Below are positions 24,788 through 35,538 of a stretch of 64,000 nucleotides of DNA, in pieces (the stretch's first letter is position 1; each line of letters starts with the position of its first letter). The notes under the pieces were generated by a model that was not told where the DNA came from, did not search any database, and saw only the letters and a program-made list of their open reading frames with translations. Source of the DNA: Zhenpiania hominis (GTDB lineage Bacteria; Bacillota; Clostridia; Peptostreptococcales; Anaerovoracaceae). The DNA lies in contig NZ_JACRYT010000005.1 in the NCBI RefSeq assembly GCF_014333425.1, forward strand, positions 62,001-126,000, given 5' to 3'. A program made the position numbers and the translations under genes.

Positions 24788-26993
24788 AGACGGAACCGTA
24801 TCCAAAACATTTCGATTTGAGGACTTAAACTACACCATTCTTTCCGAACAGGGGAAGGAGAAAATGCTGGAGTCCTGGTCAGGGGCTCTGAATCTATTTG
24901 AACCGGGTGCAACGTATAAACTGACTTTGGTAAAAGAACGTCAGCCATTTGAGTTTTTACAAAATGAATCACTGTCCGAGGCGCTTTATTCGTATCAACA
25001 GGAATATAATGATATGCTGCAAAGAAAAATTCAAACACAGCAAGGAAGAACCCTCCATAAATACCTTACCGTATCCTGTAGTCAACAGGAAGGTGAGGCA
25101 CTGTTTCAGCGTGTTGAATCCGGGATGGGAGAGACCTTTCGGAGAATGGGAAGTGATTTTGTGCCACTTCGTACAATAGATCGGATTGGGATGTTATATC
25201 CGTTCTTTCATGAGGAGGAAATGCTCCCGGATAATGTTATGAACGCGTTAAACATGAAACATGGAATTTGCGATCTATTAGCACCGGATTATGTGGAAAA
25301 AGAACCGACCTATCTAAAATTAGGAAACCGTTATGCCAGGGGATTATATCTTCCCCCAACGCATTATCCAACCTATCTAAACGATGAGATCTTGGCAGAA
25401 ATCTGCAAATTGCCGGAACAGTTGACCCTTTCTATTGATTATATCCCTGTAGATACGATGGAAGCTTTAAAGCTGGTGGAGAAAATTAATTTAGGCGTAG
25501 AGACGAATCTCGCAGCCTGGCAACGGAGGCAGAATGAAGCAGGAAATTTTTCTGCAGTGGTTCCATATAAAATGGAGCAGGAGCGGGAAGAAGCGATTGA
25601 ATTTCATAAAGATTTGGCGGCTCGGGATCAGAGAATGCTTCTGGTTCTTCTGACCGTTTTTCATTTTGCAGATTCCATCGAACAGCTTGATCAGGATACT
25701 GCAAAACTGAAAAGCATTGCGCAGCAGAATATGTGTAAGCTTGTAACGCTAACCTTTGAACAGGTTGAAGGGCTGATTACTGCACTGCCATTTGGACCCA
25801 ACAGACTACTCAATCGAAAAGGAGGGAAGATGCGAAGCATGATTACAACCAGCGCTGCGGGGATGGTTCCATTTTCGACAAAAGAAATTACCCATAACAC
25901 CGGAATTTATTATGGGCAGAATCGAATTTCGAAGAACCTCATTCTGATTGACCGGAGAAAATTGCAGAATGGAAATTCCTTTATTCTTGGTGTATCCGGA
26001 GCCGGAAAATCTTTTCATGTCAAAGAAGAGATCGTTAGTCTTATGTTGACGACAAATGATGATATTTTAATTATTGATCCAGAGCGCGAGTATCATTCTC
26101 TTGTGAAAGCCTTTGGCGGAGAAGTTGCTGTCCTTTCTCCAACAGGGAGCACCTATATCAATGCCTTGGATATGAATGATGCTTACGGAGAGGGCGCAAA
26201 CCCGGTTACTCTAAAATCGGACTTTCTGATGTCTCTTTGCGAACAGGTAAATGGGACAAGCCTGGATGGGAAATATAAATCGCTGATTGATCGCTGCGTC
26301 ATTGAAACCTATCAAAGCTATCAGGAGAATGGATTCTGCGGGAAGCCACCAACTTTAAAAGATTTCCGTAATGTGCTTTGCAAACAGAAAGAGTCATTTG
26401 CACAAGATCTGGCATTGCTGCTGGAACTTTTTACAGAAGGTTCCTTTGATATTTTTTCCAAGCAGACGAATGTGGATGTCCATAATCGACTGCTTTGCTA
26501 TGACATTTTAGAATTATCGGCAAATCTTCAGTCCATTGGAATGACGGTGGTGCTAGATAATATTCTCCATCGGATCAGTCAGAATCGGCAGGCAAAAAAG
26601 GCAACTTGGATTATTATAGATGAAATCTATTTGATGTTAATGTACGAATATACTACGCAATTCTTTTACAAACTATGGAAGCGAATCCGAAAATATGGAG
26701 GATTTTGCGAAGGTATTACTCAAAATGTAACCGAGGTGCTTGAGAATCAAACGGCAAAGACCATGTTAGCAAACTCAGAATTTCTGGTTTTATTAAATCA
26801 GGCACCTTCCGATCAGGAGGCGCTTGCAGAACTTTTAGCGTTATCCAATGAGCAGCTCCGATATATTTCAAACGTCCCAGCAGGATGCGGACTATTAAAG
26901 ATTCAAAAAGATCTTGTACCGTTTAAGGATGAGTTCCCCAAAAAAACCAAACTATATCAACTTATGACGACGAAATTAGAAGAGGCATTATAG
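24672..26993 (+). CDS. VirB4/TraE-type conjugation ATPase
   Basis: 773 aa, GTG start at 24672 behind ACAGGAGG, which fixes the start inside the prgI gene. N-terminal CagE/TrbE-like domain to about 400 (T-V-S-K-T-F-R-F-E-D-L-N-Y), then the P-loop domain with Walker A G-V-S-G-A-G-K-S-F (about 440), I-I-D-P-E-R-E-Y, Walker B I-I-I-D-E-I-Y-L-M (about 646) and the late T-Q-N-V-T-E-V-L motif. It energises channel assembly and DNA translocation. Full length for the family. Confidence 0.93.
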   Translation: MGIKTLTKLEKRQRSRKKRRTAQDLIPVLREKDGIFFCEDGTVSKTFRFEDLNYTILSEQGKEKMLESWSGALNLFEPGATYKLTLVKERQPFEFLQNESLSEALYSYQQEYNDMLQRKIQTQQGRTLHKYLTVSCSQQEGEALFQRVESGMGETFRRMGSDFVPLRTIDRIGMLYPFFHEEEMLPDNVMNALNMKHGICDLLAPDYVEKEPTYLKLGNRYARGLYLPPTHYPTYLNDEILAEICKLPEQLTLSIDYIPVDTMEALKLVEKINLGVETNLAAWQRRQNEAGNFSAVVPYKMEQEREEAIEFHKDLAARDQRMLLVLLTVFHFADSIEQLDQDTAKLKSIAQQNMCKLVTLTFEQVEGLITALPFGPNRLLNRKGGKMRSMITTSAAGMVPFSTKEITHNTGIYYGQNRISKNLILIDRRKLQNGNSFILGVSGAGKSFHVKEEIVSLMLTTNDDILIIDPEREYHSLVKAFGGEVAVLSPTGSTYINALDMNDAYGEGANPVTLKSDFLMSLCEQVNGTSLDGKYKSLIDRCVIETYQSYQENGFCGKPPTLKDFRNVLCKQKESFAQDLALLLELFTEGSFDIFSKQTNVDVHNRLLCYDILELSANLQSIGMTVVLDNILHRISQNRQAKKATWIIIDEIYLMLMYEYTTQFFYKLWKRIRKYGGFCEGITQNVTEVLENQTAKTMLANSEFLVLLNQAPSDQEALAELLALSNEQLRYISNVPAGCGLLKIQKDLVPFKDEFPKKTKLYQLMTTKLEEAL

Positions 26994-27010
26994 GAAAGCG
27001 GGACATCACG

Positions 27011-28681
27011 ATGAAGGTACAGGAAAAAAACAAGCAGTTTTTGGAATCGGGAAAGAAGAGATTTCGTCGGTCCTTTGCAGTTCGTAACTTTCGAAAAGAA
27101 GAAAAGAAGCTGCGGGATAATTTCGCGGAAGCGGCAGGAAAACGAGAGGAACAGCAAGAAGTTGAAGAAGTCAAGACTTATCAGGAACGAGGGAAACAGG
27201 CTTTTTCCTCGATGAAGCAAAGTGCGGAGCTTGTACGCATCATACAGAGGAAAAAACAGAAATCTTCCGCAGAATTCAGACAGGCGGCGGGAATGCAAAC
27301 TGCTGAAAATTTTCAAGATATCCCAGTACAAATGGATGTTACCCAGAAAAAGAAAAGACGAACGGAGTATAAACGAAGATATTATATTCAAAAGACCTTA
27401 TCGAATTACAGAGCCAGGAGAACTTCTTTTTTCGACTTGTCGCTGCTTTCCGTACGCCAGAGCCCGAATCGCAACCTGCAGATCGCAATGCAAAAAGTAC
27501 GGAAAACATCATTGATTCTGCTTCTGAGTCTTCTTGGATTTCTTTTGTTCTCCGTTCTGATACTTGCTATGTGTGTAGAGCAGCAACCAATTACTGGCGA
27601 AACGGAAATGCTGTCAGGAACACAAGATCCGTTGACAGCAGCTTACCTGTATCTAGGAGCATTAGATGCCGATCATGGCAGACTTTCGGGAGGGGGAATG
27701 CAGCTGGATGGAGATGCGATTCTCGGATACTTTATTGCAAAGTATGGAGAGCGTTATCAATTTCGCAAGAAAGAAGTCGAGAGAATTTATACAGAAATCT
27801 ATCAAAGCGGAGGAAATGCGGAAGCATACATAAGGATGCGTTGTAGAGAAGACGGACTTCTGCAGGCATATGAACATCTGAAAGAAACAGGAATCTATCA
27901 CGGATATAAAGTCTTCGGTTCACCCTTTCCAGGAACGGTTTGGAATGGGAACATTTCTTCTAAATGGGGATGGAGGATACGTCCCAATTTTGGAACAGTA
28001 ACCGTACATCGGGGACTGGATATTGCAATGCCTGCAGGGACACCGATTGCTTCCGTTATGGAAGGTGAAGTAACCGGAATTAGTAACCATGGAGGAAGTC
28101 TGGGCAATCATGTAGAGATTCGAAGTGCGCAGAAAACGGCAGATATCCGCAGTTTGTATGCACATATGGCAACGATACGGGTTCGAACCGGGCAGCATGT
28201 AAAAGCAGGAACGGTAATTGGGACAGTCGGAACTACCGGAAATACAACTGGGCCACATTTACACATTGAATTATATGCTGGGGAGTATCAGTACAGTAAT
28301 TCTGGACAGCTTTTCTATCCGCGAATTTTTCTTGCAGAAACAAAGGATGGATTACCGAATGCTACAGAGGGAATTCCATCTGGAAAAAAGAAAGATTTAG
28401 GTATTTTTGAATTGACCGCATACTGCGCCTGCAGGAAATGTACGGGAGATGGTGATGGTATTACTGCAACGGGGACAAAAGCAGAATCTTACAAAACCGT
28501 TGCAGTGGATCCGAATGAAATTCCGCTTGGAAGTAAATTGTATATCGAAGGGATTGGAACGGTCCGAGCAGAGGATACTGGAGGAGCAATTAAAGGGAAA
28601 CGAATTGATTTATTTATTGGAAGTCATCAAGAGGCACTCTCCTTTGGGAGGCAGAAGCATCGTGTTTATTTGATGAAATGA
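27011..28681 (+). CDS. membrane-anchored cell-wall hydrolase: M23 peptidase plus 3D domain
   Basis: 556 aa. A 150-residue basic cytoplasmic N-terminus, one transmembrane helix (about 163-185), a helical region, then an M23 lysostaphin-type peptidase with H-R-G-L-D (about 333) and H-L-H-I-E (about 416), and a C-terminal 3D domain (A-V-D-P-N-E-I-P-L-G-S, E-D-T-G-G-A-I-K-G, R-I-D-L-F). In Tn1549-like elements this slot (CD1108-type) holds the wall hydrolase that opens peptidoglycan for the channel, although usually with other catalytic domains; the M23 plus 3D pairing is its variant here. Confidence 0.88.
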   Translation: MKVQEKNKQFLESGKKRFRRSFAVRNFRKEEKKLRDNFAEAAGKREEQQEVEEVKTYQERGKQAFSSMKQSAELVRIIQRKKQKSSAEFRQAAGMQTAENFQDIPVQMDVTQKKKRRTEYKRRYYIQKTLSNYRARRTSFFDLSLLSVRQSPNRNLQIAMQKVRKTSLILLLSLLGFLLFSVLILAMCVEQQPITGETEMLSGTQDPLTAAYLYLGALDADHGRLSGGGMQLDGDAILGYFIAKYGERYQFRKKEVERIYTEIYQSGGNAEAYIRMRCREDGLLQAYEHLKETGIYHGYKVFGSPFPGTVWNGNISSKWGWRIRPNFGTVTVHRGLDIAMPAGTPIASVMEGEVTGISNHGGSLGNHVEIRSAQKTADIRSLYAHMATIRVRTGQHVKAGTVIGTVGTTGNTTGPHLHIELYAGEYQYSNSGQLFYPRIFLAETKDGLPNATEGIPSGKKKDLGIFELTAYCACRKCTGDGDGITATGTKAESYKTVAVDPNEIPLGSKLYIEGIGTVRAEDTGGAIKGKRIDLFIGSHQEALSFGRQKHRVYLMK

Positions 28682-28740
28682 TCGTTGTGAATTTCAAACG
28701 GTAATGGAAAATCGGAGAGGAATGGGAAAGGAGGCACAAT

Positions 28741-29013
28741 ATGCAAGCTAAAATTGAGAAACAGCGTACAAAAATTGCGCGTCTGAAACAAAAGGAAGCA
28801 CAGGAGCAAGAACGTCTGGAAGCTTTGCAGAGTCAGCTTTCAGAAGCGGAAGAAGATCTTCGCATTCTGGAATTGACAGATATTGAAGCAATTATGAAAG
28901 AATATCGAATGGGGCACGATGATGTCATTTTATTCTTGAAAAATTTAAAAGAGAATGAAGACAGAGGAACGGAGGAAATAATTCATGTCCAAGAATTTGA
29001 AGATCTTATGTAG
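28741..29013 (+). CDS. DUF4315 family small coiled-coil protein
   Basis: 90 aa, ATG 28741 behind AAAGGAGG. Residues 3-45 are a heptad-rich coiled coil (K-I-x-K-Q-R-T-K-I-A-R-L-K-Q), then I-E-A-I-M-K-E-Y-R-M-G-H-D-D-V-I, typical of DUF4315, a fixed member of these transfer operons without known function. It overlaps the next gene by 29 bases. Confidence 0.85.
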   Translation: MQAKIEKQRTKIARLKQKEAQEQERLEALQSQLSEAEEDLRILELTDIEAIMKEYRMGHDDVILFLKNLKENEDRGTEEIIHVQEFEDLM

Positions 29014-29689
29014 TTCGATGATGATACTTATCATTGGATTCACCTGCAGTGCATGTAAAGAAGATCCGTTAGAAGGAATTTGGTATTCTGATCGAATCGG
29101 ATGTGACGAGGTTTTGCTGTTGCAAGAGGATCATCGCTATCACTATGCAGGTGAAACCGGAATCTATCAGACAGATGACACCTGTTTGATTCTTGCTGGA
29201 GATGATCTGTTCGGGGAACAAATTCTTAAGATAGAAGACGGAGAAGAAGGAGAAAAACAATTTTCTTTCAACCTTCAGGACGGTGAGGAAATTTTGGAAA
29301 CAATCCGGTTCTTTCCCAATCAGAATCAGGCAGAAGAAAGCAGGAAAGAAAAAGAAGCAAAGAAGCAGGAAGAAGAAAACGAACGTTTGGAACAGGAGAT
29401 CCGGCAAGCAGAAGTTATGCTGCTGGGGGTATGGAGCTGCAAAAAAGGAAAAACGCAATTATCAATGGAGTTTCAAGAAGGTGGGGTATTGATTGCATTT
29501 GAAAAAAACAAAAGGAATACAGAGACCATTCAGATGACTTATCAGATTAAAGATGGAAGTACCCTTATGCTCTCTGAAATGGGAAAGGAAGTTGAGAAAA
29601 AATTTTCGATTGAGACGAAAGAGGGACAGACGCACTTAACGATCAACCAGGTTGGTAATAAGATGGTTACATATGTGAAAAGTAGGTGA
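28985..29689 (+). CDS. putative lipoprotein
   Basis: 234 aa with a lipoprotein signal: K-N-L-K, hydrophobic core, and T-C-S-A-C at residues 20-24 with the modified Cys likely last. A beta-rich first domain (G-I-W-Y-S-D ... ) and a second similar unit (G-V-W-S-C ... ) are joined by a charged coiled linker (about 118-148, with R-K-E-K-E-A-K-K-Q-E-E-E-N-E). The two G-x-W units look like lipocalin-like repeats. It occupies the place of the CD1107/DUF4366 protein of Tn1549-like operons but does not resemble it. Confidence 0.65.
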   Translation: MSKNLKILCSSMMILIIGFTCSACKEDPLEGIWYSDRIGCDEVLLLQEDHRYHYAGETGIYQTDDTCLILAGDDLFGEQILKIEDGEEGEKQFSFNLQDGEEILETIRFFPNQNQAEESRKEKEAKKQEEENERLEQEIRQAEVMLLGVWSCKKGKTQLSMEFQEGGVLIAFEKNKRNTETIQMTYQIKDGSTLMLSEMGKEVEKKFSIETKEGQTHLTINQVGNKMVTYVKSR

Positions 29690-29693
29690 GGGT

Positions 29694-30641
29694 ATGCAGG
29701 AACGTGAGAAAAAAATCAAAGAACTTTTGCAGAAAGCTGAAGAAGGGGTTCAAGGCGTATTTGAGAGTGAATCCTTCCAGAGCTATTTGAAAATAATGGC
29801 CAAATTCCATGATTATTCGGCAAGGAATGTACAGTTAATTATAAGTCAAAAACCGGATGCCTCATACGTAGCAGGATATCAAAAATGGAAAAAGGAGCTA
29901 AAACGAATCGTAAAAAAAGGGGAAAAAGGGATTGCAATCGTTGCATATACACCCCAGACTCGTTATGATGAAGTTCCGAAACTGAATGAAGAAGGGAGGC
30001 CTGTTTTAGATGCGGATGGAAAGCTGGTTTATACGTTGAAAAAAACCATAAAACCAGCATTTTCTATTAAATACGTCTTTGATATTTCGCAAACAGAAGG
30101 CGAGCCGCTTCCAACTCTTCCAGACAGATTGGAAGGAACTGTTGAGAACTATGGACAGATTTTAGAGAGCGTTAAATCACTATCCAATTTTAAGATAGAG
30201 TTTCAAAAAATAGAAGGAAATGCGATGGGACTTTGTGATTTGGAGGAAAAAAGAATCGTCATTGATCGGGATATGAGTGAACTCCAGAGCATTTCCGTTC
30301 TGATTCATGAAATTGCACATGAAAGACTTCATGGAATTGCAGGGAGAGAAACGATTGATCGACAAACAAGAGAAGTAGAAGCAGAAGCAACGGCTTATGT
30401 TGTTTGTGAATACTTGGGATTAGATACTTCTGAGGTAGCCTTTCCATATATTGCTTCCTGGAGCAAAGAAAAAGATACGAAAACCTTATATCAGTCCCTG
30501 GATCGAATTCAAAAAAATGCACATGAAATGATCTGTAACTATGAAGAATATATGAAAGGTCAGGAGAAAGAGCAAGATACTGAGAAAGCTCCTGAACAAA
30601 AAAAGAAAGTACGAAAACGACAAAATGAAGTTGAACGATAA
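29694..30641 (+). CDS. ArdC-like antirestriction/metalloprotease protein (LtrC-like)
   Basis: 315 aa. The N-terminal ArdC-like ssDNA-binding domain is clear (L-K-I-M-A-K-F-H-D-Y-S-A-R-N-V-Q-L-I, then Q-K-P-D-A-S-Y-V-A-G-Y-Q-K-W and V-K-K-G-E-K-G-I-A-I). The middle carries a zinc-metalloprotease site H-E-I-A-H-E (about residue 205) with a downstream E-V-E-A-E-A-T-A-Y. A charged tail follows. ArdC-type proteins protect incoming DNA from host restriction or process host proteins; last gene of the transfer operon. ATG 29694 with GTGAGGG just upstream. Confidence 0.85.
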   Translation: MQEREKKIKELLQKAEEGVQGVFESESFQSYLKIMAKFHDYSARNVQLIISQKPDASYVAGYQKWKKELKRIVKKGEKGIAIVAYTPQTRYDEVPKLNEEGRPVLDADGKLVYTLKKTIKPAFSIKYVFDISQTEGEPLPTLPDRLEGTVENYGQILESVKSLSNFKIEFQKIEGNAMGLCDLEEKRIVIDRDMSELQSISVLIHEIAHERLHGIAGRETIDRQTREVEAEATAYVVCEYLGLDTSEVAFPYIASWSKEKDTKTLYQSLDRIQKNAHEMICNYEEYMKGQEKEQDTEKAPEQKKKVRKRQNEVER

Positions 30642-30646
30642 TTAAA

Positions 30647-30666
30647 ATTCGCAAACGTATGCGAAT
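30647..30666. repeat. 20-bp near-palindrome, copy 1 of 2
   Basis: ATTCGCAAACGTATGCGAAT begins 5 bases after the ArdC-like stop codon. It is a palindrome in 9 of 10 base pairs. The same 20-mer with one change (T-A to T-C at position 13) occurs at 54888-54907 inside the DUF3102 gene. No T-run follows, so it is not a terminator; it looks like a protein-binding site. Confidence 0.7.
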
Positions 30667-30697
30667 TTGATACAAACAGAGATAATCTTATTGGTTG

Positions 30698-30740
30698 GGC
30701 AGCAAGGGCAACGGATCCTGCTGCCTTTTTTTCTTTTTTT
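30698..30740 (+). terminator. intrinsic terminator of the transfer operon
   Basis: A GGCAGCA / TGCTGCC stem (30698-30704 and 30719-30725) followed by a run of about 15 mostly T bases. Confidence 0.88.
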
Positions 30741-31914
<1,174 letters not shown>

Positions 31915-31942
31915 TTTTTTACGTATTGTGGAGGATAGGACG

Positions 31943-32485
31943 GTGTGGAACAAAGAACTCGAATTGGCAAAAAAGTAACCCTCGCGGAAAGCGCCAAAGA
32001 TAAACGAAGGGAAACGATCCTTTCTTGCTTTAGAGAAATGTGGAATCCCAATCTTTTCAGAAGGGGTCAACTAACAGAGGATTCGGAAAGATACTTGTTG
32101 GATTGTTGGAATCTCAGAACAATCAGAGGATTGTACGTCCATTGTCTTGTATGGGGAGCCAGCCAGTGTTTATTTCCAACAGAAGAATGTCCTCTATTAT
32201 GGGATGCAGGGCAGTGGTGCGTATTGGAATGGGCATCCAATTCAACCATTTAAGGTAACTAGATGTGCCAATGCAGTGATCCAAGAATGTGGTTTAGCAA
32301 CAGTAGGAGGCGTCTTAGTTGCCTGTGGGAAGCTGGATACATATTTAGGGAAACCGTTGTCCTTACAAGAGGTTGCAACAGCGTTTTGCAACACAGGGTC
32401 TCATATAGACATGTTATATGACTATAAAATCAAAGTTTTGAAAAGGCGACTTTTAATAGGGTGTATTTTAAAGTTTAAAAATTAA
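31943..32485 (+). pseudogene. inositol-monophosphatase-like gene, frameshifted remnant
   Basis: Homology jumps between frames. It starts V-W-N-K-E-L-E-L-A-K-K then stops (frame at 31943), continues near 31970 in another frame, and the readable C-terminal part (from about 32105) is V-L-Y-G-E-P-A-S-V-Y ... G-S-G-A-Y-W-N-G-H-P-I and later L-V-A-C-G-K-L-D-T-Y-L-G-K-P. These match the IMPase pattern (G-x-G-A-x-x-N-G-x-x-I and V-A-x-G-R-x-D-x-Y). The catalytic D-x-x-D-G-T region is damaged. No single start and ribosome site can express it. Flanks the left side of the capsule locus; 32486-32558 holds only the leader of the next gene. Confidence 0.6.
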
Positions 32486-32558
32486 AGAGATGTATGGTTA
32501 GTGGAAGAAATTTTAAAGGAATAAGCATAAAAGAGAATGGTATTGAGGTGGAATATAT

Positions 32559-33278
32559 ATGGATAACACAGAAAATATGATAAATGATACCGTTGTAGTG
32601 TCAACTGGGTTCAAAAGTATGATGTTAGAAACTACCGAAAAAACAGATGCACCCCAAATCATTCTGAATAGAAGTATTTTCTATCGCTTATTAAAGCGTA
32701 TACTTGACATAATGCTGAGTTTGATTGGACTTGTGATACTGTCACCCATTTTTCTTATTACAGCAATTGCGATATATATAGATGATCCAGGTCCAATTCT
32801 ATTTAAACAGGAGAGAAGCGGGATCAATGGTAAACCGTTTATTATGTGGAAATTCCGCAGTATGTATCAAAATGCACCAGAGCTTCGGTTTGAATTGGAA
32901 GATCAAAATGAACTTGACGGTCCAGCTTTTAAGATAACAAATGATCCAAGAGTGACAAGGGTAGGTAAATTTATCCGCAGAAAAAGTATCGATGAGTTGC
33001 CTCAACTGATAAATATATTAATAGGAAATATGAGTATTGTTGGGCCGAGACCGTTGCCTACATATGAAACGGAGCAACTTACGGCAGCACAAAAGAAAAG
33101 GTTGTTGGTAAAGCAAGGGCTCATATGCTACTGGCAGATAAGCGGCAGAAACGATATTTCTTTTTCCGAGTGGATGAAGATGGACATTCGATATATCAAT
33201 GAAGCAAGCATATTGACGGATTTGAAAATAATAATAAGTGCGATACCAGCGGTGATAGGAATGAAAGGTGCACGGTAG
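32559..33278 (+). CDS. polyprenyl-phosphate glycosyl-1-phosphate transferase (capsule initiating enzyme)
   Basis: 239 aa, single membrane re-entrant/hydrophobic segment (about 47-73), then the sugar-transferase (Bac_transf) core: Q-E-R-S-G-I-N-G, M-W-K-F-R-S-M, the D-P-R-V-T-R-V-G-K-F-I-R-R-x-S-I-D-E-L-P-Q motif, and I-V-G-P-R-P. It transfers a sugar phosphate to undecaprenyl phosphate, starting the repeat unit. Short form lacking the N-terminal multi-TM domain of WbaP; the donor sugar (Gal, Glc or GalNAc) cannot be told. First gene of the capsule operon. Confidence 0.92.
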   Translation: MDNTENMINDTVVVSTGFKSMMLETTEKTDAPQIILNRSIFYRLLKRILDIMLSLIGLVILSPIFLITAIAIYIDDPGPILFKQERSGINGKPFIMWKFRSMYQNAPELRFELEDQNELDGPAFKITNDPRVTRVGKFIRRKSIDELPQLINILIGNMSIVGPRPLPTYETEQLTAAQKKRLLVKQGLICYWQISGRNDISFSEWMKMDIRYINEASILTDLKIIISAIPAVIGMKGAR

Positions 33279-33302
33279 CAATAGAAAGAAAGCAGTTTGA
33301 AC

Positions 33303-34277
33303 ATGGCGATATTAATCTGTGGTGGGGCAGGATATATAGGCTCTCATACAAACAAATTACTTGCAGACAATGGGTATGAGACCATCATATTTGATAATCT
33401 CATATATGGACATGAAGAAGCAGTAAAGTGGGGAATTTTCAGAAAAGGAGACTTGAAAAATTCAGATGAAATTGAAGAACTATTCCAGGACTATAAGATT
33501 GATGCGGTATTACATTTTGCTGCGTACGCTTATGTAGGGGAGTCAGTAAAAGAGCCCGAAAAATACTATATAAATAATGTATCTAACACACTTAATCTTT
33601 TAAAAACTATGCGTAAGCATGGTTGTAAAAAAATTATCTTTTCATCGACTTGCGCTACATATGGTAAGCCTGTAAATATGCCTATCACTGAAAACATGAA
33701 GCAGATGCCTATCAACCCATACGGTACAAGTAAGTATATGATAGAAAGGATACTGGATGACTATCATCGAGCGTATGATCTTGAATATGTAGTATTACGA
33801 TATTTTAACGCTGCTGGAGCAGACTTCGGAGGAGAGGTAGGTGAAAGCCATGACCCTGAGACACATGTGATACCATTGTTGCTTGATGCAGCTTCAGGGA
33901 AAAAAGATGAATTTAAGATATTTGGCACGGATTACCAAACACCAGATGGAAGCTGTATCAGAGATTATATCCATGTTGTAGATCTCGCCAGGGCACATTT
34001 AGCAGCATTGAAATACCTTGAGCAAGGAAGGAAAAGCGATTGCTTCAATTTGGGGAATGAAGTAGGTATATCAATTTTTGAATTGATAGAGACAACAAGA
34101 AAAGTGACCGGGAAGAACTTCAAAGTCATATATGCAGATAAACGCGTAGGAGACCCTGCAGTACTTGTTGCTAGTAGTGCGAAAGCAAAGGCTACATTTA
34201 ATTGGAAACCGAAATATTCAGATATAGAGACGATAATTAAGTCTGCATGGCAGTGGCATGAGAATAAAGCGTATTGA
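33303..34277 (+). CDS. galE: UDP-glucose 4-epimerase
   Basis: 324 aa SDR: Rossmann motif G-G-A-G-Y-I-G-S-H, catalytic S-S-T-C-A-T-Y-G and Y-G-T-S-K (Y-x-x-x-K), and N-L-G-N-E at 250. Starts at ATG 33303; an upstream TTG in frame is not needed. It supplies UDP-galactose for the repeat unit. A second, truncated galE lies at the opposite end of the locus (53000). Confidence 0.93.
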   Translation: MAILICGGAGYIGSHTNKLLADNGYETIIFDNLIYGHEEAVKWGIFRKGDLKNSDEIEELFQDYKIDAVLHFAAYAYVGESVKEPEKYYINNVSNTLNLLKTMRKHGCKKIIFSSTCATYGKPVNMPITENMKQMPINPYGTSKYMIERILDDYHRAYDLEYVVLRYFNAAGADFGGEVGESHDPETHVIPLLLDAASGKKDEFKIFGTDYQTPDGSCIRDYIHVVDLARAHLAALKYLEQGRKSDCFNLGNEVGISIFELIETTRKVTGKNFKVIYADKRVGDPAVLVASSAKAKATFNWKPKYSDIETIIKSAWQWHENKAY

Positions 34278-34296
34278 GAAAGGTGATTGCGTTTGT

Positions 34297-35397
34297 ATGA
34301 GTGAAAAAATTAAAGTATTACACATTGTAGAAGCATTTGCTGGGGGCATGATAAGTGTCATACAAGGCATCGTAAATAATACAAATAAAAGCTTTCAACA
34401 TTATATACTTTTTAATATAAGAAAAGAATCCCCTAAAGTGCCTGAAGATTTTTTTAAGAAAGATGTCATCTTGATTCCAGCTAGACATCTTATACGTGAA
34501 ATAGATTTATCTGAAGATATAAAAGCAATCAGTGAGGTGAAGCGGACTTTTAATAACATACAACCGGATGTGGTTCATCTATATTCATCGAAAGCTGGAG
34601 TAATTGGAAGGCTGGCGTTAAACGGAAAGAAAGTGGCAATTTTTTACTCACCTCAAGGATATAGTTTTTTAATGCACGATTGCAGTGAGCTAAAAAGAAA
34701 AATGTACTATATATTTGAAAAAATATGTGGATATAGAACTAGTATGTCAGTGGCAGCTTGCAGGGGAGAATATATTTTAGCGCAAAGGGTATCGAAAAAG
34801 TCAACATGTATAAATAATGGTATAGATACAAAGGAATTAGATAGATTCAACCTAAATGTGAAAAGTGAATCAAAAAAGATAAGAGTATGTACATTAGGGC
34901 GAATTGTATCACAAAAAAACCCAGATATGTTTAATCGTATAGCTCAAGCTTTCCCTGATGTGGAATTCGTATGGATTGGCGGAGGAGAACTTCGGGAAAG
35001 GCTGACTAGTGAGAATATAGAAGTGACAGGGTGGATGACAAAGGAAAAGGCCCTCGACAAATTATTAGAATCGTCTGTATTCATACTGACATCATATTAT
35101 GAGGGTTTTCCCCTTGCGTTAATTGAGGCGATGTATTTAAAAAGATGCTGCATCGTAAGTAGTATATCGGGTAATGTAGATGCTATAAAAGATAGGAAAA
35201 CAGGGTATATATGCGGAACATTTGAAGAATATGTAGATATAATTTCGCAGTTAAAGGAGAATGGAATAGATAACAATATGTTGGAAGCTGCACATGATTA
35301 CGTTTTGAACGAACTGAACCAAACAGTTATGGCTGAAAAATATGAGAAAATATACAAAGAAGAAATAGAAAGATTACGAAAAACGGTTAGTCAATGA
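34297..35397 (+). CDS. glycosyltransferase, GT4-like
   Basis: 366 aa, GT-B fold. N-terminal H-I-V-E-A-F-A-G-G-M, then V-V-H-L-Y-S-S-K-A-G; C-terminal nucleotide-sugar domain with T-L-G-R-I-V-S-Q-K-N-P and the E-x7-E retaining motif: S-Y-Y-E-G-F-P-L-A-L-I-E-A-M. The ORF opens at 34258 inside galE, but ATG 34297 is more likely. Adds a sugar to the lipid-linked repeat unit; specificity not readable. Confidence 0.85.
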   Translation: MSEKIKVLHIVEAFAGGMISVIQGIVNNTNKSFQHYILFNIRKESPKVPEDFFKKDVILIPARHLIREIDLSEDIKAISEVKRTFNNIQPDVVHLYSSKAGVIGRLALNGKKVAIFYSPQGYSFLMHDCSELKRKMYYIFEKICGYRTSMSVAACRGEYILAQRVSKKSTCINNGIDTKELDRFNLNVKSESKKIRVCTLGRIVSQKNPDMFNRIAQAFPDVEFVWIGGGELRERLTSENIEVTGWMTKEKALDKLLESSVFILTSYYEGFPLALIEAMYLKRCCIVSSISGNVDAIKDRKTGYICGTFEEYVDIISQLKENGIDNNMLEAAHDYVLNELNQTVMAEKYEKIYKEEIERLRKTVSQ

Positions 35398-35538
35398 AAA
35401 AGGAAAGAACGTCTTATAGTAAACAAAAACCTTTAATTGTTAATGCAGTTTCACTTAAATAATCTGAGTTGAAATGGAACGAGTGACAAAGGAATGCAGT
35501 GAAGAACAAAAAGAAATTAGAGGTAGAGTTATTTGAAT

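Noticed and set aside
31945..32258. Three overlapping short ORFs as separate genes
   Set aside because: Each carries part of one inositol-monophosphatase-like protein in different frames, so they are pieces of a single broken gene.
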